Below, one piece after another: positions 40,090-50,610 of a DNA stretch of 64,000 nt (the stretch's first letter is position 1; each line of letters starts with the position of its first letter). Under the pieces are notes generated by a model, which saw nothing but the letters and a program-made list of their open reading frames with translations, did no database searches and had not been told where the DNA came from. The position numbers and the translations under genes were made by a program. Source of the DNA: CAZMHL01 sp045605445 (GTDB lineage Bacteria > Bacillota > Clostridia > RGIG6154); the NCBI GenBank assembly GCA_045605445.1, contig JAZUPZ010000044.1, positions 1 through 64,000 on the forward strand. The letters are read 5' to 3'.

Positions 40090-43000
40090 ATGGGTAAATT
40101 TTTCACAAAAAGAGTTGTGCCCGTAGTGCTCATTATTTCAATGCTTTTGTCAATGACAGTGACATCTTTTGCAGCTGAAACAACAGAGCCTACAGTAAGC
40201 ATGACAGCTTCTGAAATCGTTGACGGAAAATTCACCGTTACAGTTTCAGTAGCAAACAACCCCGGTATCGATTCATTCAACTGGAAACTTGGCTATGATT
40301 CAGCTTTAGTTACTCCTGTTTATGATGCAGATACTTTCTGGGGAGACGTAGTTTCAGGAGGAACTCTTGAAACAAATCTTGCAGATCCGGAATATGTAGC
40401 TGGTACAGCTATTTCAACCGTATTTGCAAAAGCTGACGGAACAACAGCTAACGGCAAAGTTTTTGCTGTTGATTTTGCTCTTACAGCTCAGGCATATAAT
40501 GCCGACATCAATTTTACACTTGATATTGATGATACAGTAACAACAGGCACCTTTGCCGATGTTGCAGGTCTTACAGTTAAAGGACCTTTGGCAGCTGTTA
40601 CATTCAAATCAATAGAAGTAACATCAGTTGACTCTACTGAAGCAACAATTTCATGGGACATCGTTGCTACAGAAGCAGAACACGACGTATTCGTTGTTTT
40701 AAGAGACGGCGTTGAAGTTGCTACTCTTACAACAGAAGACCGTTCTTATACAGACACAGGTCTTACAGTAGGTACTTCTTATGTTTACCAGGTTAAATGT
40801 GGTGAAGTTCTTTCTGCAGAAGTAACAGCTAAAACTGTTGCTAAAGCTGAAAAGGCAAGCACAATCACACTTATCCCCGGCGGAACAAACAAGTCTGAAA
40901 CAATTACCTGGGAATACACAACCTATGTACTTCCTGAAGGAACAGACTACACAAGAGAAGGCTATACCTTCGCAGGCTGGACAGCAGACAACGGAGCAAC
41001 AATCCTTTCTGCAGGCTCAGAATATGCTGTAGAAGGCAACGTAGTTCTCCAGGCTGTTTGGACTAAAGCAGCTGCAACACCGACCACATGGGTTAACCTT
41101 ATACCCGGCACAGAAGTTAACACAATTTCTTATAACTACTCACAAGGGGAAAGACTTGGAAGAAACAACGGCGGTTATTTCTTCGCTCAGTTCCCTGCAA
41201 TTGCAGATACTGACTTTATCAAAGCTGCATTCCAGTTCTACGGATTGCAGAAGGCAGGATATTGCTACCTTAATCTTTATCCTGTAACAGAAGCTAACTT
41301 CACAGCAGCTTTCGGCGACTATCTTATCGCTGATAACTTAAATGCAGTGGGTATCGAAGTTCCGCTTGACGTGTTCCCGACACTTGAAACAAGCATTTAT
41401 AAGAGTTCTCAGTTGACAACCACAGATTCAAATGCTTGGCTTCCTGCACATGATATTACAAGCTTTGTAAAAGAAAATGCAAACGGCTTTATTCTTGCGT
41501 CAAAACTTACAGGCGGTAACTCAACCACCGATGGCTTGAGAATGGCAGGAACAAAGGCAAGAATTCTTACATATCACCTTCCTGAAGAAGAAGATACAAC
41601 AGGAAGAGCAGTTGTAACCTTCGACGCTAACGGCGGTACAGGTTCTATCACAAGAATCGTTGCTGATCCCGGCGAAGAAATTACACTTCCTTCTGAAGGC
41701 TTCACACTTCAGGCAAACGAGCTCGCAGGCTGGACAAACGGTAAAACAACTTATGCCCTTGGCGCTAAAGTTACAGTTGAAGCCGACACAGTGTTCAAAG
41801 CCGTTTGGGAATACCAGGGCGGCGAAGTTACACTTGAACCTGTAGCTACATACTATGTAAAAGTTCCTTCAACAGGCGATGCAACTGTTACAAAAACAAC
41901 AGGTCAGGTACATATGGCATCAGGTACAGCAGACGATCCTGCAGGAAACTTCTACCTTTACAACGTTTATGACCTTACAGGTTACAGAAACGTTAAATCT
42001 GCAGTTATCAACAAAACTGTTAATAAAATCACAAGATCTTCAACAACACGTTTTGCTCCTGTAACATCAGTATGGCCTGAAACACTTACAGATGCTGAAC
42101 TTGCTGATATCACAGTTGGTTCAAATATCGCAAGCGGAACTCTTTCACAGACAAATAACAAGGTTGACGGCGCTTATGTACCGTTCACAGATACATTTGA
42201 TATCACAGAATATGTTGCAGCTTATGAAGGCGACACTCTCGTAATCAGAGAATGGGCAACTAACTGGGACTACGGTCAGGCAAGTGCAAGCGGTTCTGCA
42301 GATACATATTCACCAAAAGCTGCTGATACAATCACACTTGTAACAGGTACAGAATATATGGTAAGCTTCGATGCTAACGGCGGCGAAGGTAAACTTCCTG
42401 AAACAGTATTCGGAACACTTACACTTCCTGAATGTGAACTTACAAACGGTGACCTTGCATTCGCAGGTTGGTCAGACGGTTCTAAGGTTTATGCAGCAGG
42501 CGTAGAATATACACCTAAGAAAGATACAGTTCTTAAAGCAACATGGGGTAATGCAGTAACAATTACTCTTGATGATAACGGAACAATCACAAAAGAAACA
42601 GTTGGTGTAGGCGGAGAAATCCTTCTTCCTGAAGGCTCAGCAGTAGCAACAATTGGTACACTTACATTTGTTGGCTGGGAATATGCAGGCACAGTTTATA
42701 CTGCAGGCACAAAAGTTAAAGCTGACATCTCCAAGACATATACAGCAGTATATGACTATGTAGGTGCCACAGGAAATATTGCCTGGGTTGAATCCTGGTA
42801 CTTTGCTAACCCACAAGCAAACAAAGTTGTAACCGATACAGTTAACGGTACACTTACAAAGAATCCTACAGGTCAGAAGAACCTCTTCAGACAAACAGGT
42901 ACTTCTGCATACTTTGCAAAGATTGACTTAAGAGGTATTAAGAACGTTAAGACAGCAGCTCTTAATGTTAATCATACAAAATTTAATACTGCAGTAACAG

Positions 43001-46000
43001 CAGCTGTTTACGATGTTTCTGAAGCTGATTACAATGCAGCATTTGCAAATGCTGCAACAGGTGCATTCTTAACAGCAGACCTTCCTGCAGGAACACTTGT
43101 AACAAGCCAGAAATTCTCATCAGGAACAACTCCTAACCCTGCAGTAATTGATATCACAGAATATATCGCAGGTAAAGTTGCAGCAGGCGCTGATTATGCA
43201 TACATCAAGCTTGCAAATACAGCAGGCGGTAGTGCTACAACAGATGGATGGAGAGTATCCGGCTTCTCAACAGCATCATATGTTACAGTTACAACATCTA
43301 CAATAGTTGATGTAGCATTCGATATGGGTGCTGATGCAATCACAGCAGAAGTTGGCGAAACAATCACACTTCCTGAATGTACAGCTGTTAACGGAACACT
43401 CGATTTCGCAGGCTGGTCAGACGGTACAACAACTTATGAAGCAGGCGCTGAATATGTTGTTAACGGTGATGTAACATTTACAGCAGTTTGGGCAGAAGTT
43501 GCTAAAGTTATGTATACATACAATGGTGAGCTTCTCAGCTCTGTTTACCCTGCAGCAGGCGAAGTAATCACACTTCCTGCTTCTGACGCTTTCGACTTTG
43601 GCGCATTCAAATTCGCAGGCTGGTCAGACGGTACAACAACCTATGAAGCAGGCGCTGAATATACATTTGTTGGCGACGCAGTAGTTGTATTTGACGCAGT
43701 TGTTACATTCGACGGCGGCGGAGAAGCAACAGTTGAATTCGATGCTAAGAATCTTCTTACATTGGGTAAATATGATGAGACTGCTGCAGCTTACGATAAC
43801 ACAGTTAAATCTGTTGCAACAACAAGCGGCACAGCAGTAAGCGTTAACACAAGAATGACTAAAGGTTCAGAGGGATACAGAGTAAGACCTTTCGTTGTAG
43901 TTTCAGCTGACCTTTCACAGGCACTTCTCGCTGAAAGCGTTATCCTTAACCTTTCTGTTAACTGCTCAGGTTCTGCAACAAACTCCATTATTGTTCGTGC
44001 ACTTGACTCAATGCCTGCAGTAGGCGATGCTCATATAATTTCAGATGGTGAAAAGATTGGCGACAGCATAACATTCACAGCTTCAACAGCAGGTGCTAAA
44101 ACACTTGATATTACAGAAGCTTACAATGAAGCAGTTGGTTCAACACTTTATATCAAAATTTACGGCTGGGCTTATGATAACGGTAAGGCTCAGAACTATG
44201 TAACACTTGATGTTGACTCTGTTAATATGACAGTTACAGTACCTTCAGGTACACCTGTAATGTTCGACCAGGGCGCTCAGAGCAGAACTGCTGAAGCAGG
44301 AACAACAATCACACTTCCTGAATTCACAGGCACAGCTCCTGAAGGAAAAGCATTCACAGGCTGGTCAGACGGCACAACAACTTATGCTGCAGGCGCAGAC
44401 TTTGTAGTTCCTGCAACATCTGTAACACTTACAGCTCAGTTTGCTGACGGTGTAACACTTACAGTTGTTGGTGAAAACAACGAAACAAAAGAATTCTCAT
44501 ACATCGCAGGAGAAATTACTCTTCCTGATGCTGAATTCACAAAATCAGGTTATACCTTTGCAGGTTATGTAAAAGCAGGCAGCCCTGTAATTTACAAGGT
44601 TGGAGCTAAATTTACTCTTGAAGAAGACACTGTTCTTACAGCTGTATTCTACAAACACATTAACTACACAGCTTGGTATAACCAGAACTACGATAAGACA
44701 AACGCTGTTCCTACAACAGTTTCTAACTACCTCCAGTCAGTTATTTACCTTGGAAGAAACAGCGGAACACACGCTTATACAACAATTGATATTTCCGGTC
44801 TTGATTATGAAGTATTCGGCGTATCTGCATATTTCTCATATAAAATGCAGAAAACAGGTTCATGTAAGATGGTTGCATACCCTGTAACAGGCGATTATGC
44901 TACAACATTTGCAGGAATCGAATACGGCACAACATCTGCTGAAACAGTTGACGTTTCAGGTCTTACACTTGGCGACTGGATTGGTTGTTCAAATGCAGCA
45001 GGCCCAAGCGGAAGCAGCGCAAACATCGGCGGATACCTCTCAGCAGAAACAGCTTATGCAGCAGGCGAAATCAGACTCTATGGCATGCAGGATTACCTCA
45101 ACGATCAGTTCGAAGCAGGTAATACAAGCATCAATGTTGCATACGGTCTTGTTGGCGGTAATAAAACAAATGACGGTTTGAGATACTATGTATCAACAAG
45201 CAGACCTGTATACTTGAGAGTATACGTTCTCGCAGGCGCAGCAGCTCTTGAAGCTCCTGAAGTTCCTGATGTTCCTGTAGAACCTACAGCAACAGTTGAC
45301 ACATTCACAGCTACAGCTGCATCTGAAGCACAGGTTGACCTTGCTTGGACAGCTACAGTTGAAAATGCTGAAAGCTATGAATATGTAATTTACAGAAATA
45401 ACGAAGCTATCGCTACAGTAACAGATCTTTCATACGTTGATACAGCTGTTGAAGCTGAAACAACATATGCTTACAAGGTTGCAGTTAAGGTTGGCGAAGA
45501 AGAAATTGCATACTCTGAAGAAGTTGAAGTAACAACTCCTGCAGCTCCGGTTCTCGAACCTAATGTATCAGTTGATACAGTTACAGTTTCTAATGTAACA
45601 TATGAATCTGCAACTGTATCATGGACTTCAACAGTTGAAAATGCTGAAGTTACATATACAGTTTCAGTTAACGGTGAAGTTGTAGCAGAAGGTCTTGAAG
45701 TTCTTACTTATGCACTTACAGACCTCGATGCTGAAACAGCTTACACAGTAGAAGTAAAAGCTGTTTACGGTGAAGAATATGCTGCTAACACAGCTGAATT
45801 CACAACAGCAAAAGCTCCTGTAGTAGTTGACGGAACATCACCAAAAGTTGTTCTTTGCGAAGACGGTTACTACAGATATTATCCAAACGGCACAGATGCA
45901 GATCCTGCAACAGGTTTCTGGATGCTCGACGGATATCTCTATCAGTTCTCAACTTCTGCATCTAAATACGGTGCAGCTCAGGTTAACACAACCCTTAAAC

Positions 46001-47424
46001 TTAAAGGCGATAACTATACCTTTAACCAGTACGGTGTAGTTACAGCAGTTGACGATGCTTCAGTTAAATATGTATTCGAGCCTGAAGTTGAAGTTGTTGA
46101 CCTTACTTCATCAGTAACATCAACAAGCGCAACAATCAGCTGGAACGTTAACGTTACAAACGCAGTTGTAACAGGCTATAAGATTTACAGAGACGGTGTT
46201 GAAATTGCAACAGTTGAAGCTAATGTAGACGGTACTGCAATCGCAGGTGTTTACAAGAAGAATGCTGCAGGTGTAGAAATGTACATCTACGATCCTGTAA
46301 CAGGAACAGCTTCTTACACAGATAACGACGTATTCCAGAACACAAATTATGTTTACAAAGTTGAAGCAATCTATGAAGACGGAACAGCTTCAAACGAATT
46401 CTCAGTTCTTACAGATGCTTACGCTTCAAGATATGTAACATACAATCCTGAAACAGGTTACTGGTACTACATCGTTGACGGTGTTAACCAGACAGGCTGG
46501 CATACAACTCCTGACGGATACAGATACTACTTCTCATCATCTTCTAAGAAGTATGGTGCAGCTATGGTAGGTACAAACCAGAGAGTTGGTCAGGGTTACT
46601 ACGACTTTACCGATTACGGTGCGTTGATCTCATCTTACGATGAAACAACAGGCGATCCTATCCTCTTCTACGAACTTAACGGCTGGTATACAGACGAAGA
46701 AGGCGTAACAAGATACTACGACGCTAACGTATATCGTATCGGATGGCAGTACATCGACGGATATAAATACTACTTCTCAATGGCAACAGGTAAGCTCCTT
46801 ACCGGTTATACAAAGGTTGGTAGTGTAAACTATCTCCTCGACGAAACTGACGGTCACTGGATTAACTACTATCAGACTCAGTACACAGTAGACGAATCTC
46901 CGGCTTCTACATCAACAGTTCTTGGTGAAGACGGATATTACAGATACTATCCGAACGGAACAGAAGAACAGCCTCTTACAGGTTGGAAAGTTCTCCCGGG
47001 CGAAGATGCATACTATAAATATTACTTCTCATCAGCATCATCAAGATACGGTGCAGCAATGACAGGTTATGCGGTTATCGTAGGTAGCCAGGAATGCAGC
47101 TTCTACCCAACAGGTGCTTTAATGCTTATCGACGTTGCTGACGACGGTAGCGCTTATATGCATCCGTACTCATTGTCACTCGAACAGGGTGCTAAGAACG
47201 GACTCCTCCTCGAAGAAGACGGCGAATACAGATACTTCATCGATGGCGAATTCCAGACTGGATGGCTTGAAATCGATGGTAGCAGATACCTCTTCAAGAG
47301 AGCTGACGGTTCTGCTGTAACATCTGCAGATCACAACGAAACATACGGCGGTTATAAATACGGCAGATATGTTTACGTATTCGACGCAGAAGGCAGACTT
47401 CAGTCACAGTTCTTATATCAGTAA
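40090..47424 (+). CDS. Giant secreted surface protein (2,444 residues)
   Basis: Signal peptide 1-28. Then a cohesin-like beta domain (about 35-165; NPGIDSFNWKLGYDSALVTP), a fibronectin III domain (about 170-250), and a long alternation of InlB B-repeat-like modules (TFAGW/FAGWSDG...YEAGAEY, at about 260-325, 505-575, 755-890, 1075-1210, 1395-1520) with about five beta-rich modules of DNRLRE/carbohydrate-binding look. Two more fibronectin III domains (about 1735-1910), another (1995-2110), and C-terminal aromatic wall-binding-like repeats (about 1918-1990 and 2115-2440; YYRYYPNGT, GYRYYFSSSSKKYGAAM). No LPxTG or SLH. Codons are strongly biased to ACA, GCA, GTT, unlike neighbours. Likely an abundant wall-attached adhesin. 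Confidence 0.85.
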   Translation: MGKFFTKRVVPVVLIISMLLSMTVTSFAAETTEPTVSMTASEIVDGKFTVTVSVANNPGIDSFNWKLGYDSALVTPVYDADTFWGDVVSGGTLETNLADPEYVAGTAISTVFAKADGTTANGKVFAVDFALTAQAYNADINFTLDIDDTVTTGTFADVAGLTVKGPLAAVTFKSIEVTSVDSTEATISWDIVATEAEHDVFVVLRDGVEVATLTTEDRSYTDTGLTVGTSYVYQVKCGEVLSAEVTAKTVAKAEKASTITLIPGGTNKSETITWEYTTYVLPEGTDYTREGYTFAGWTADNGATILSAGSEYAVEGNVVLQAVWTKAAATPTTWVNLIPGTEVNTISYNYSQGERLGRNNGGYFFAQFPAIADTDFIKAAFQFYGLQKAGYCYLNLYPVTEANFTAAFGDYLIADNLNAVGIEVPLDVFPTLETSIYKSSQLTTTDSNAWLPAHDITSFVKENANGFILASKLTGGNSTTDGLRMAGTKARILTYHLPEEEDTTGRAVVTFDANGGTGSITRIVADPGEEITLPSEGFTLQANELAGWTNGKTTYALGAKVTVEADTVFKAVWEYQGGEVTLEPVATYYVKVPSTGDATVTKTTGQVHMASGTADDPAGNFYLYNVYDLTGYRNVKSAVINKTVNKITRSSTTRFAPVTSVWPETLTDAELADITVGSNIASGTLSQTNNKVDGAYVPFTDTFDITEYVAAYEGDTLVIREWATNWDYGQASASGSADTYSPKAADTITLVTGTEYMVSFDANGGEGKLPETVFGTLTLPECELTNGDLAFAGWSDGSKVYAAGVEYTPKKDTVLKATWGNAVTITLDDNGTITKETVGVGGEILLPEGSAVATIGTLTFVGWEYAGTVYTAGTKVKADISKTYTAVYDYVGATGNIAWVESWYFANPQANKVVTDTVNGTLTKNPTGQKNLFRQTGTSAYFAKIDLRGIKNVKTAALNVNHTKFNTAVTAAVYDVSEADYNAAFANAATGAFLTADLPAGTLVTSQKFSSGTTPNPAVIDITEYIAGKVAAGADYAYIKLANTAGGSATTDGWRVSGFSTASYVTVTTSTIVDVAFDMGADAITAEVGETITLPECTAVNGTLDFAGWSDGTTTYEAGAEYVVNGDVTFTAVWAEVAKVMYTYNGELLSSVYPAAGEVITLPASDAFDFGAFKFAGWSDGTTTYEAGAEYTFVGDAVVVFDAVVTFDGGGEATVEFDAKNLLTLGKYDETAAAYDNTVKSVATTSGTAVSVNTRMTKGSEGYRVRPFVVVSADLSQALLAESVILNLSVNCSGSATNSIIVRALDSMPAVGDAHIISDGEKIGDSITFTASTAGAKTLDITEAYNEAVGSTLYIKIYGWAYDNGKAQNYVTLDVDSVNMTVTVPSGTPVMFDQGAQSRTAEAGTTITLPEFTGTAPEGKAFTGWSDGTTTYAAGADFVVPATSVTLTAQFADGVTLTVVGENNETKEFSYIAGEITLPDAEFTKSGYTFAGYVKAGSPVIYKVGAKFTLEEDTVLTAVFYKHINYTAWYNQNYDKTNAVPTTVSNYLQSVIYLGRNSGTHAYTTIDISGLDYEVFGVSAYFSYKMQKTGSCKMVAYPVTGDYATTFAGIEYGTTSAETVDVSGLTLGDWIGCSNAAGPSGSSANIGGYLSAETAYAAGEIRLYGMQDYLNDQFEAGNTSINVAYGLVGGNKTNDGLRYYVSTSRPVYLRVYVLAGAAALEAPEVPDVPVEPTATVDTFTATAASEAQVDLAWTATVENAESYEYVIYRNNEAIATVTDLSYVDTAVEAETTYAYKVAVKVGEEEIAYSEEVEVTTPAAPVLEPNVSVDTVTVSNVTYESATVSWTSTVENAEVTYTVSVNGEVVAEGLEVLTYALTDLDAETAYTVEVKAVYGEEYAANTAEFTTAKAPVVVDGTSPKVVLCEDGYYRYYPNGTDADPATGFWMLDGYLYQFSTSASKYGAAQVNTTLKLKGDNYTFNQYGVVTAVDDASVKYVFEPEVEVVDLTSSVTSTSATISWNVNVTNAVVTGYKIYRDGVEIATVEANVDGTAIAGVYKKNAAGVEMYIYDPVTGTASYTDNDVFQNTNYVYKVEAIYEDGTASNEFSVLTDAYASRYVTYNPETGYWYYIVDGVNQTGWHTTPDGYRYYFSSSSKKYGAAMVGTNQRVGQGYYDFTDYGALISSYDETTGDPILFYELNGWYTDEEGVTRYYDANVYRIGWQYIDGYKYYFSMATGKLLTGYTKVGSVNYLLDETDGHWINYYQTQYTVDESPASTSTVLGEDGYYRYYPNGTEEQPLTGWKVLPGEDAYYKYYFSSASSRYGAAMTGYAVIVGSQECSFYPTGALMLIDVADDGSAYMHPYSLSLEQGAKNGLLLEEDGEYRYFIDGEFQTGWLEIDGSRYLFKRADGSAVTSADHNETYGGYKYGRYVYVFDAEGRLQSQFLYQ

Positions 47425-47438
47425 TTAGCTTATTCAAA

Positions 47439-47468
47439 GGAAGCCCCACATTGTGGGGTTTCTTTTTT
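47439..47468 (+). terminator. Terminator of the giant surface protein gene
   Basis: AAGCCCCACA-TT-GTGGGGTTTC hairpin plus T-run. The following stretch to 47735 contains a CCCCTCA/TGAGGGG hairpin (about 47533-47550) and no gene. Confidence 0.85.
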
Positions 47469-47735
47469 ATAACATAGGAAATTACTACTTTTAAGTTGTA
47501 ATTTGCTTGTTTCATAAAAGTGTACCTATGCCCCCTCAAGATTGAGGGGCAGGGGAGCTGATGTGTTCAACAGAACACTTTTTTATAATAAGCGTAAAAC
47601 ATTTCCATATGTCAGCCGGAGAGCTTTATGTAATTTTAAATAGCCGTTACGGTTACAAGGGCGTAAATTTCCTTCAAAAAAGTAAAAAAGCATAAAAATG
47701 TAAAAAAAATAATTTATTTTTGGTCATTTTGCCTA

Positions 47736-47764
47736 TTACAATTTTTTGAAATTTGTGGTAAAAT
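47736..47764 (+). promoter_or_regulatory. Promoter of the CarD-like gene
   Basis: -35 TTACAA (47736-47741), 17 bp, -10 TAAAAT (47759-47764) with extended TGTGG. Confidence 0.65.
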
Positions 47765-47848
47765 AATATTGTGGAAAAATACCTTGACGGTATGCGGAAT
47801 ATCCGTGAAAAAGTTAAGAGAATGTTTTTGCAAAAGGAGAATAATGAA

Positions 47849-48349
47849 ATGTATAGTATAGGTGATTATGTTGTCTACTCAACTGCCGGTATCTGCAAAA
47901 TATCCGACATAAAAACCGAGGATTTTTACGGCGATATTAAAACATATTATATTATCGAAACCGTATACGGAAACAAGTCTGTTGTTCACGTTCCTTCAGA
48001 CAATGAACTTCTTATGTCAAAAATGAGAAAACCCCACACTAAAGAAGAAATAACTCAGATAATTGAAAAAGCGGGCAGGGAAAAGGTTGAATGGATTGAT
48101 GACTACAAAACCAGAAATGAACAGTATAATTCAATCATAAAAAGCGGAGACAGCCTTGAAATTGCCAAAGTTCTTAAAGCGGCTTATATGAACGAAAAGG
48201 AATGTATTGCCAACAACAAGAAAATTTCAATGACTGATAAAAAAATAACTGATACGGCTGAAAAAATGATTTTTCAAGAATTTGCCACAATGTTTGAAAT
48301 GTCTTTTGAAGAAGTAAAAGAAGTGGTAATGAATAAGCTTAATGTTTAA
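47849..48349 (+). CDS. CarD/CdnL-type transcription regulator
   Basis: 166 residues. The N-terminal Tudor-like RNA polymerase interaction domain begins YSIGDYVVYSTAGICKISDI; the C-terminal half is helical (EKVEWIDDYKTRNEQYNSII). Such proteins bind the RNA polymerase beta subunit and stabilise open complexes. ATG 47849 is chosen since AAAAGGAG precedes it and it matches the family start; an in-frame ATG-like start at 47771 lies within the leader. Terminator at 48356-48386. Confidence 0.87.
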   Translation: MYSIGDYVVYSTAGICKISDIKTEDFYGDIKTYYIIETVYGNKSVVHVPSDNELLMSKMRKPHTKEEITQIIEKAGREKVEWIDDYKTRNEQYNSIIKSGDSLEIAKVLKAAYMNEKECIANNKKISMTDKKITDTAEKMIFQEFATMFEMSFEEVKEVVMNKLNV

Positions 48350-48355
48350 AAATTT

Positions 48356-48386
48356 GTCGGGTGTTCAAAGGAGCGCCCGACTTTTT
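48356..48386 (+). terminator. Terminator of the CarD-like gene
   Basis: GTCGGG/CCCGAC stem followed by TTTTTG. Confidence 0.7.
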
Positions 48387-48396
48387 GTTGTATCTA

Positions 48397-48425
48397 TAGA
48401 CATAGAATTCAAGATGTGGTAAAAT
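48397..48425 (+). promoter_or_regulatory. Promoter of the phosphatase-sfsA operon
   Basis: -35 TAGACA (48397-48402), 17 bp, -10 TAAAAT (48420-48425) with upstream TGTGG. Confidence 0.6.
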
Positions 48426-48441
48426 AGCAAAGAGGTGTTTT

Positions 48442-48900
48442 ATGGTTAAAATAATGTTTGTTTGTCTTGGAAACATCTGCCGTTCACCAATGGCGGAATT
48501 TGTTTTTAAGGATATGATAAAAAAAGAAAAGCTTGAAAAGAATTTTATTGTTGAGTCGGCAGCAACGAGCACATGGGAAATAGGAAACCCCGTTCACAGG
48601 GGAACGGCAAAAAAGCTTGCCGAATTCAATATTTCCGTAAAGGGAAAAACCGCTGTTCAGCTCACAAAGTCAGATTATCAAAAATATGATTATATAATCG
48701 GTATGGAAGCGGAAAATATAAGAGACATTCTTGAAATTACCGGCGGCGACAAAGATAATAAAATTTCAAGACTTCTGGATTTTACAGAAGCTCCCGGGGA
48801 TATTGCCGACCCCTGGTATACCGGCAATTTCGACGTAACCTATGAGGATGTAAAGAGGGGCTGCGAGGCTCTTCTTGAAAAGCTGAAAAATGATTTATAA
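48442..48900 (+). CDS. Low-molecular-weight protein tyrosine phosphatase
   Basis: 152 residues. P-loop VCLGNICRSP holds the nucleophile Cys and the phosphate-binding Arg; the general acid Asp is in DPWYTGNFD. Full length for the family. In Firmicutes these enzymes reverse tyrosine or arginine phosphorylation, for example of capsule kinases; the target here is unknown. It overlaps sfsA by 11 bases. Confidence 0.92.
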   Translation: MVKIMFVCLGNICRSPMAEFVFKDMIKKEKLEKNFIVESAATSTWEIGNPVHRGTAKKLAEFNISVKGKTAVQLTKSDYQKYDYIIGMEAENIRDILEITGGDKDNKISRLLDFTEAPGDIADPWYTGNFDVTYEDVKRGCEALLEKLKNDL

Positions 48901-49564
48901 TAATATGGTTGAGGGAATTTTTCTTGAAAGGTTAAACCGCTTTGAGGCTGTTGTTGAAATAAACAGAGAGAAAAATCTTGTCCACGTTAAAAACACCGGC
49001 AGATGCAAAGAGCTGCTTGTATCGGGAGCAAGAGTTCTCCTTCAGGAAATGACGGGCAACAGAAAAACAAAGTTTGATTTAATCTGCGTTTATAAAGGAA
49101 ATACCCTTGTAAATATAGACTCTCAGGCGCCGAACAAGGTGGTTTATGAGTGGCTTCTTGAAAAAAATCTTATAAATGCCGAATACGTTAAGCCGGAATA
49201 CAAATTTGAAAATTCCCGTTTCGATTTTTATGCCGAGGGGAATAATAAAAAATATCTTATTGAGGTAAAGGGCGTAACCTTAGAGGAAAAGGGCGTTGTT
49301 CTTTTTCCCGATGCTCCCACTCAAAGGGGCGTAAAACACATAAACGAGCTTATAAAAAGCATTGAAATGGGCTATGAGGCATATATAATTTTTGTTGTTC
49401 AAATGCAGGGGATTGAATATTTTACTCCAAACCGTAAAACTCACAGAGAATTTGCCGAGGCGCTTGAAAATGCGGAGAAAAAAGGCGTAAACATAGTTTG
49501 TGTTGACTGTCTTGTTAAAGAGAATGAGCTTAAAATAAATAATTTTGTACAGATAAAGCTATAA
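48890..49564 (+). CDS. sfsA: SfsA family DNA/RNA-binding nuclease-like protein
   Basis: 224 residues. The N-terminal OB-like part has FLERLNRFEAVVEI and VKNTGRCKELL, the C-terminal part has NSRFDFYAEG, LIEVKGVTLE and FPDAPTQRGVKHINEL, all typical of SfsA, whose C-terminal domain resembles PD-(D/E)XK nucleases. The name comes from maltose effects in E. coli; the true role is unclear. Co-transcribed with the phosphatase gene. Confidence 0.9.
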   Translation: MIYNNMVEGIFLERLNRFEAVVEINREKNLVHVKNTGRCKELLVSGARVLLQEMTGNRKTKFDLICVYKGNTLVNIDSQAPNKVVYEWLLEKNLINAEYVKPEYKFENSRFDFYAEGNNKKYLIEVKGVTLEEKGVVLFPDAPTQRGVKHINELIKSIEMGYEAYIIFVVQMQGIEYFTPNRKTHREFAEALENAEKKGVNIVCVDCLVKENELKINNFVQIKL

Positions 49565-49577
49565 ATGGTTTAAAGTG

Positions 49578-49606
49578 TTGAAATAAAGCTTTTTAAATGA
49601 TATATT
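49578..49606 (+). promoter_or_regulatory. Promoter of the ddh operon
   Basis: -35 TTGAAA (49578-49583), 17 bp, -10 TATATT (49601-49606). Confidence 0.55.
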
Positions 49607-49632
49607 AAGATGTTGAAAGGATATGGTAAATA

Positions 49633-50610
49633 ATGAAAATAGCAATTGCAGGATACGGAAACCTTGGCAGAGGTGTTGAGTGTGCAATAAAGCAAAATAA
49701 GGATATGGAGCTTTACGGCGTTTTCTCAAGAAGAAACCCTGAAGACGTTAAAACGCTCACCGGTGCAAAGGTTTATAATCTTAACGATATAAAAAACCAT
49801 AAGGATAATATAGACGTTGTTGTAATCTGCGGAGGAAGCGCAACAGATCTGCCTGTTCAAACCCCTTCTCTCGCTGCCGATTTCAACGTTGTTGACAGCT
49901 TCGATACCCATGCAAAAATCCCTCAGCATTTTGAAAATGTTGACAAAGCGGCAAAGGAATCGGGCAAGGTTGCAATGATTTCCGTTGGCTGGGACCCGGG
50001 AATGTTCTCTTTAAACCGTCTTTATGCCCAGGCAGTTCTTCCCGAAGGTAAGGATTACACCTTCTGGGGAAAGGGCGTAAGTCAGGGTCATTCCGACGCT
50101 ATCAGAAGAATTGAAGGCGTTAAAGATGCCAGACAGTACACAATTCCCGTTGAAGAAGCCTTAGAAAGAGTAAGAGGCGGCGAAAACCCCGAGCTTACCA
50201 CAAGGGAAAAGCATTTAAGAGAATGCTTCGTGGTTGCAGAAGAGGGCGCAGACAAGGAAAAAATTGAAAACGAAATAAAAACAATGCCAAATTATTTTGC
50301 AGACTACGATACAACCGTTCACTTTATATCAGAAGAGGAGCTTAAAAGAGACCATAGCGGAATTCCTCACGGCGGCTTCGTTATAAGATGTGGAAAAACA
50401 GGACTTAACAAAGAAAATAAGCATATTATCGAATACAGCCTTAAGCTTGATTCAAATCCAGAATTTACAGCCTCTGTTCTTGTTGCCTATGCAAGAGCGG
50501 CATACAGAATGAACAAAGAGGGAATGAGCGGATGCAAAACTGTGTTCGACGTAGCCCCTGTTTATCTTTGTGAAAAATCTGCAGAAGATTTAAGAAAGGA
50601 AATTCTGTAA
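49633..50610 (+). CDS. ddh: meso-Diaminopimelate dehydrogenase
   Basis: 325 residues. NADPH-dependent enzyme that converts tetrahydrodipicolinate and ammonia directly to meso-DAP, the one-step lysine/peptidoglycan route. Rossmann start IAIAGYGNLGRGVECAI, then VVICGGSATDLP, NVVDSFDTHAKIP, and the substrate loop SVGWDPGMFSLNRLYAQAVL. Overlaps the thioesterase gene by one base. Confidence 0.94.
   Translation: MKIAIAGYGNLGRGVECAIKQNKDMELYGVFSRRNPEDVKTLTGAKVYNLNDIKNHKDNIDVVVICGGSATDLPVQTPSLAADFNVVDSFDTHAKIPQHFENVDKAAKESGKVAMISVGWDPGMFSLNRLYAQAVLPEGKDYTFWGKGVSQGHSDAIRRIEGVKDARQYTIPVEEALERVRGGENPELTTREKHLRECFVVAEEGADKEKIENEIKTMPNYFADYDTTVHFISEEELKRDHSGIPHGGFVIRCGKTGLNKENKHIIEYSLKLDSNPEFTASVLVAYARAAYRMNKEGMSGCKTVFDVAPVYLCEKSAEDLRKEIL

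Noticed and set aside
40838..47320. Many antisense and shifted frames inside the giant surface protein gene
   Set aside because: They arise from the biased repeat-rich codon use and have no start signals; the main frame is continuous over 7.3 kb.
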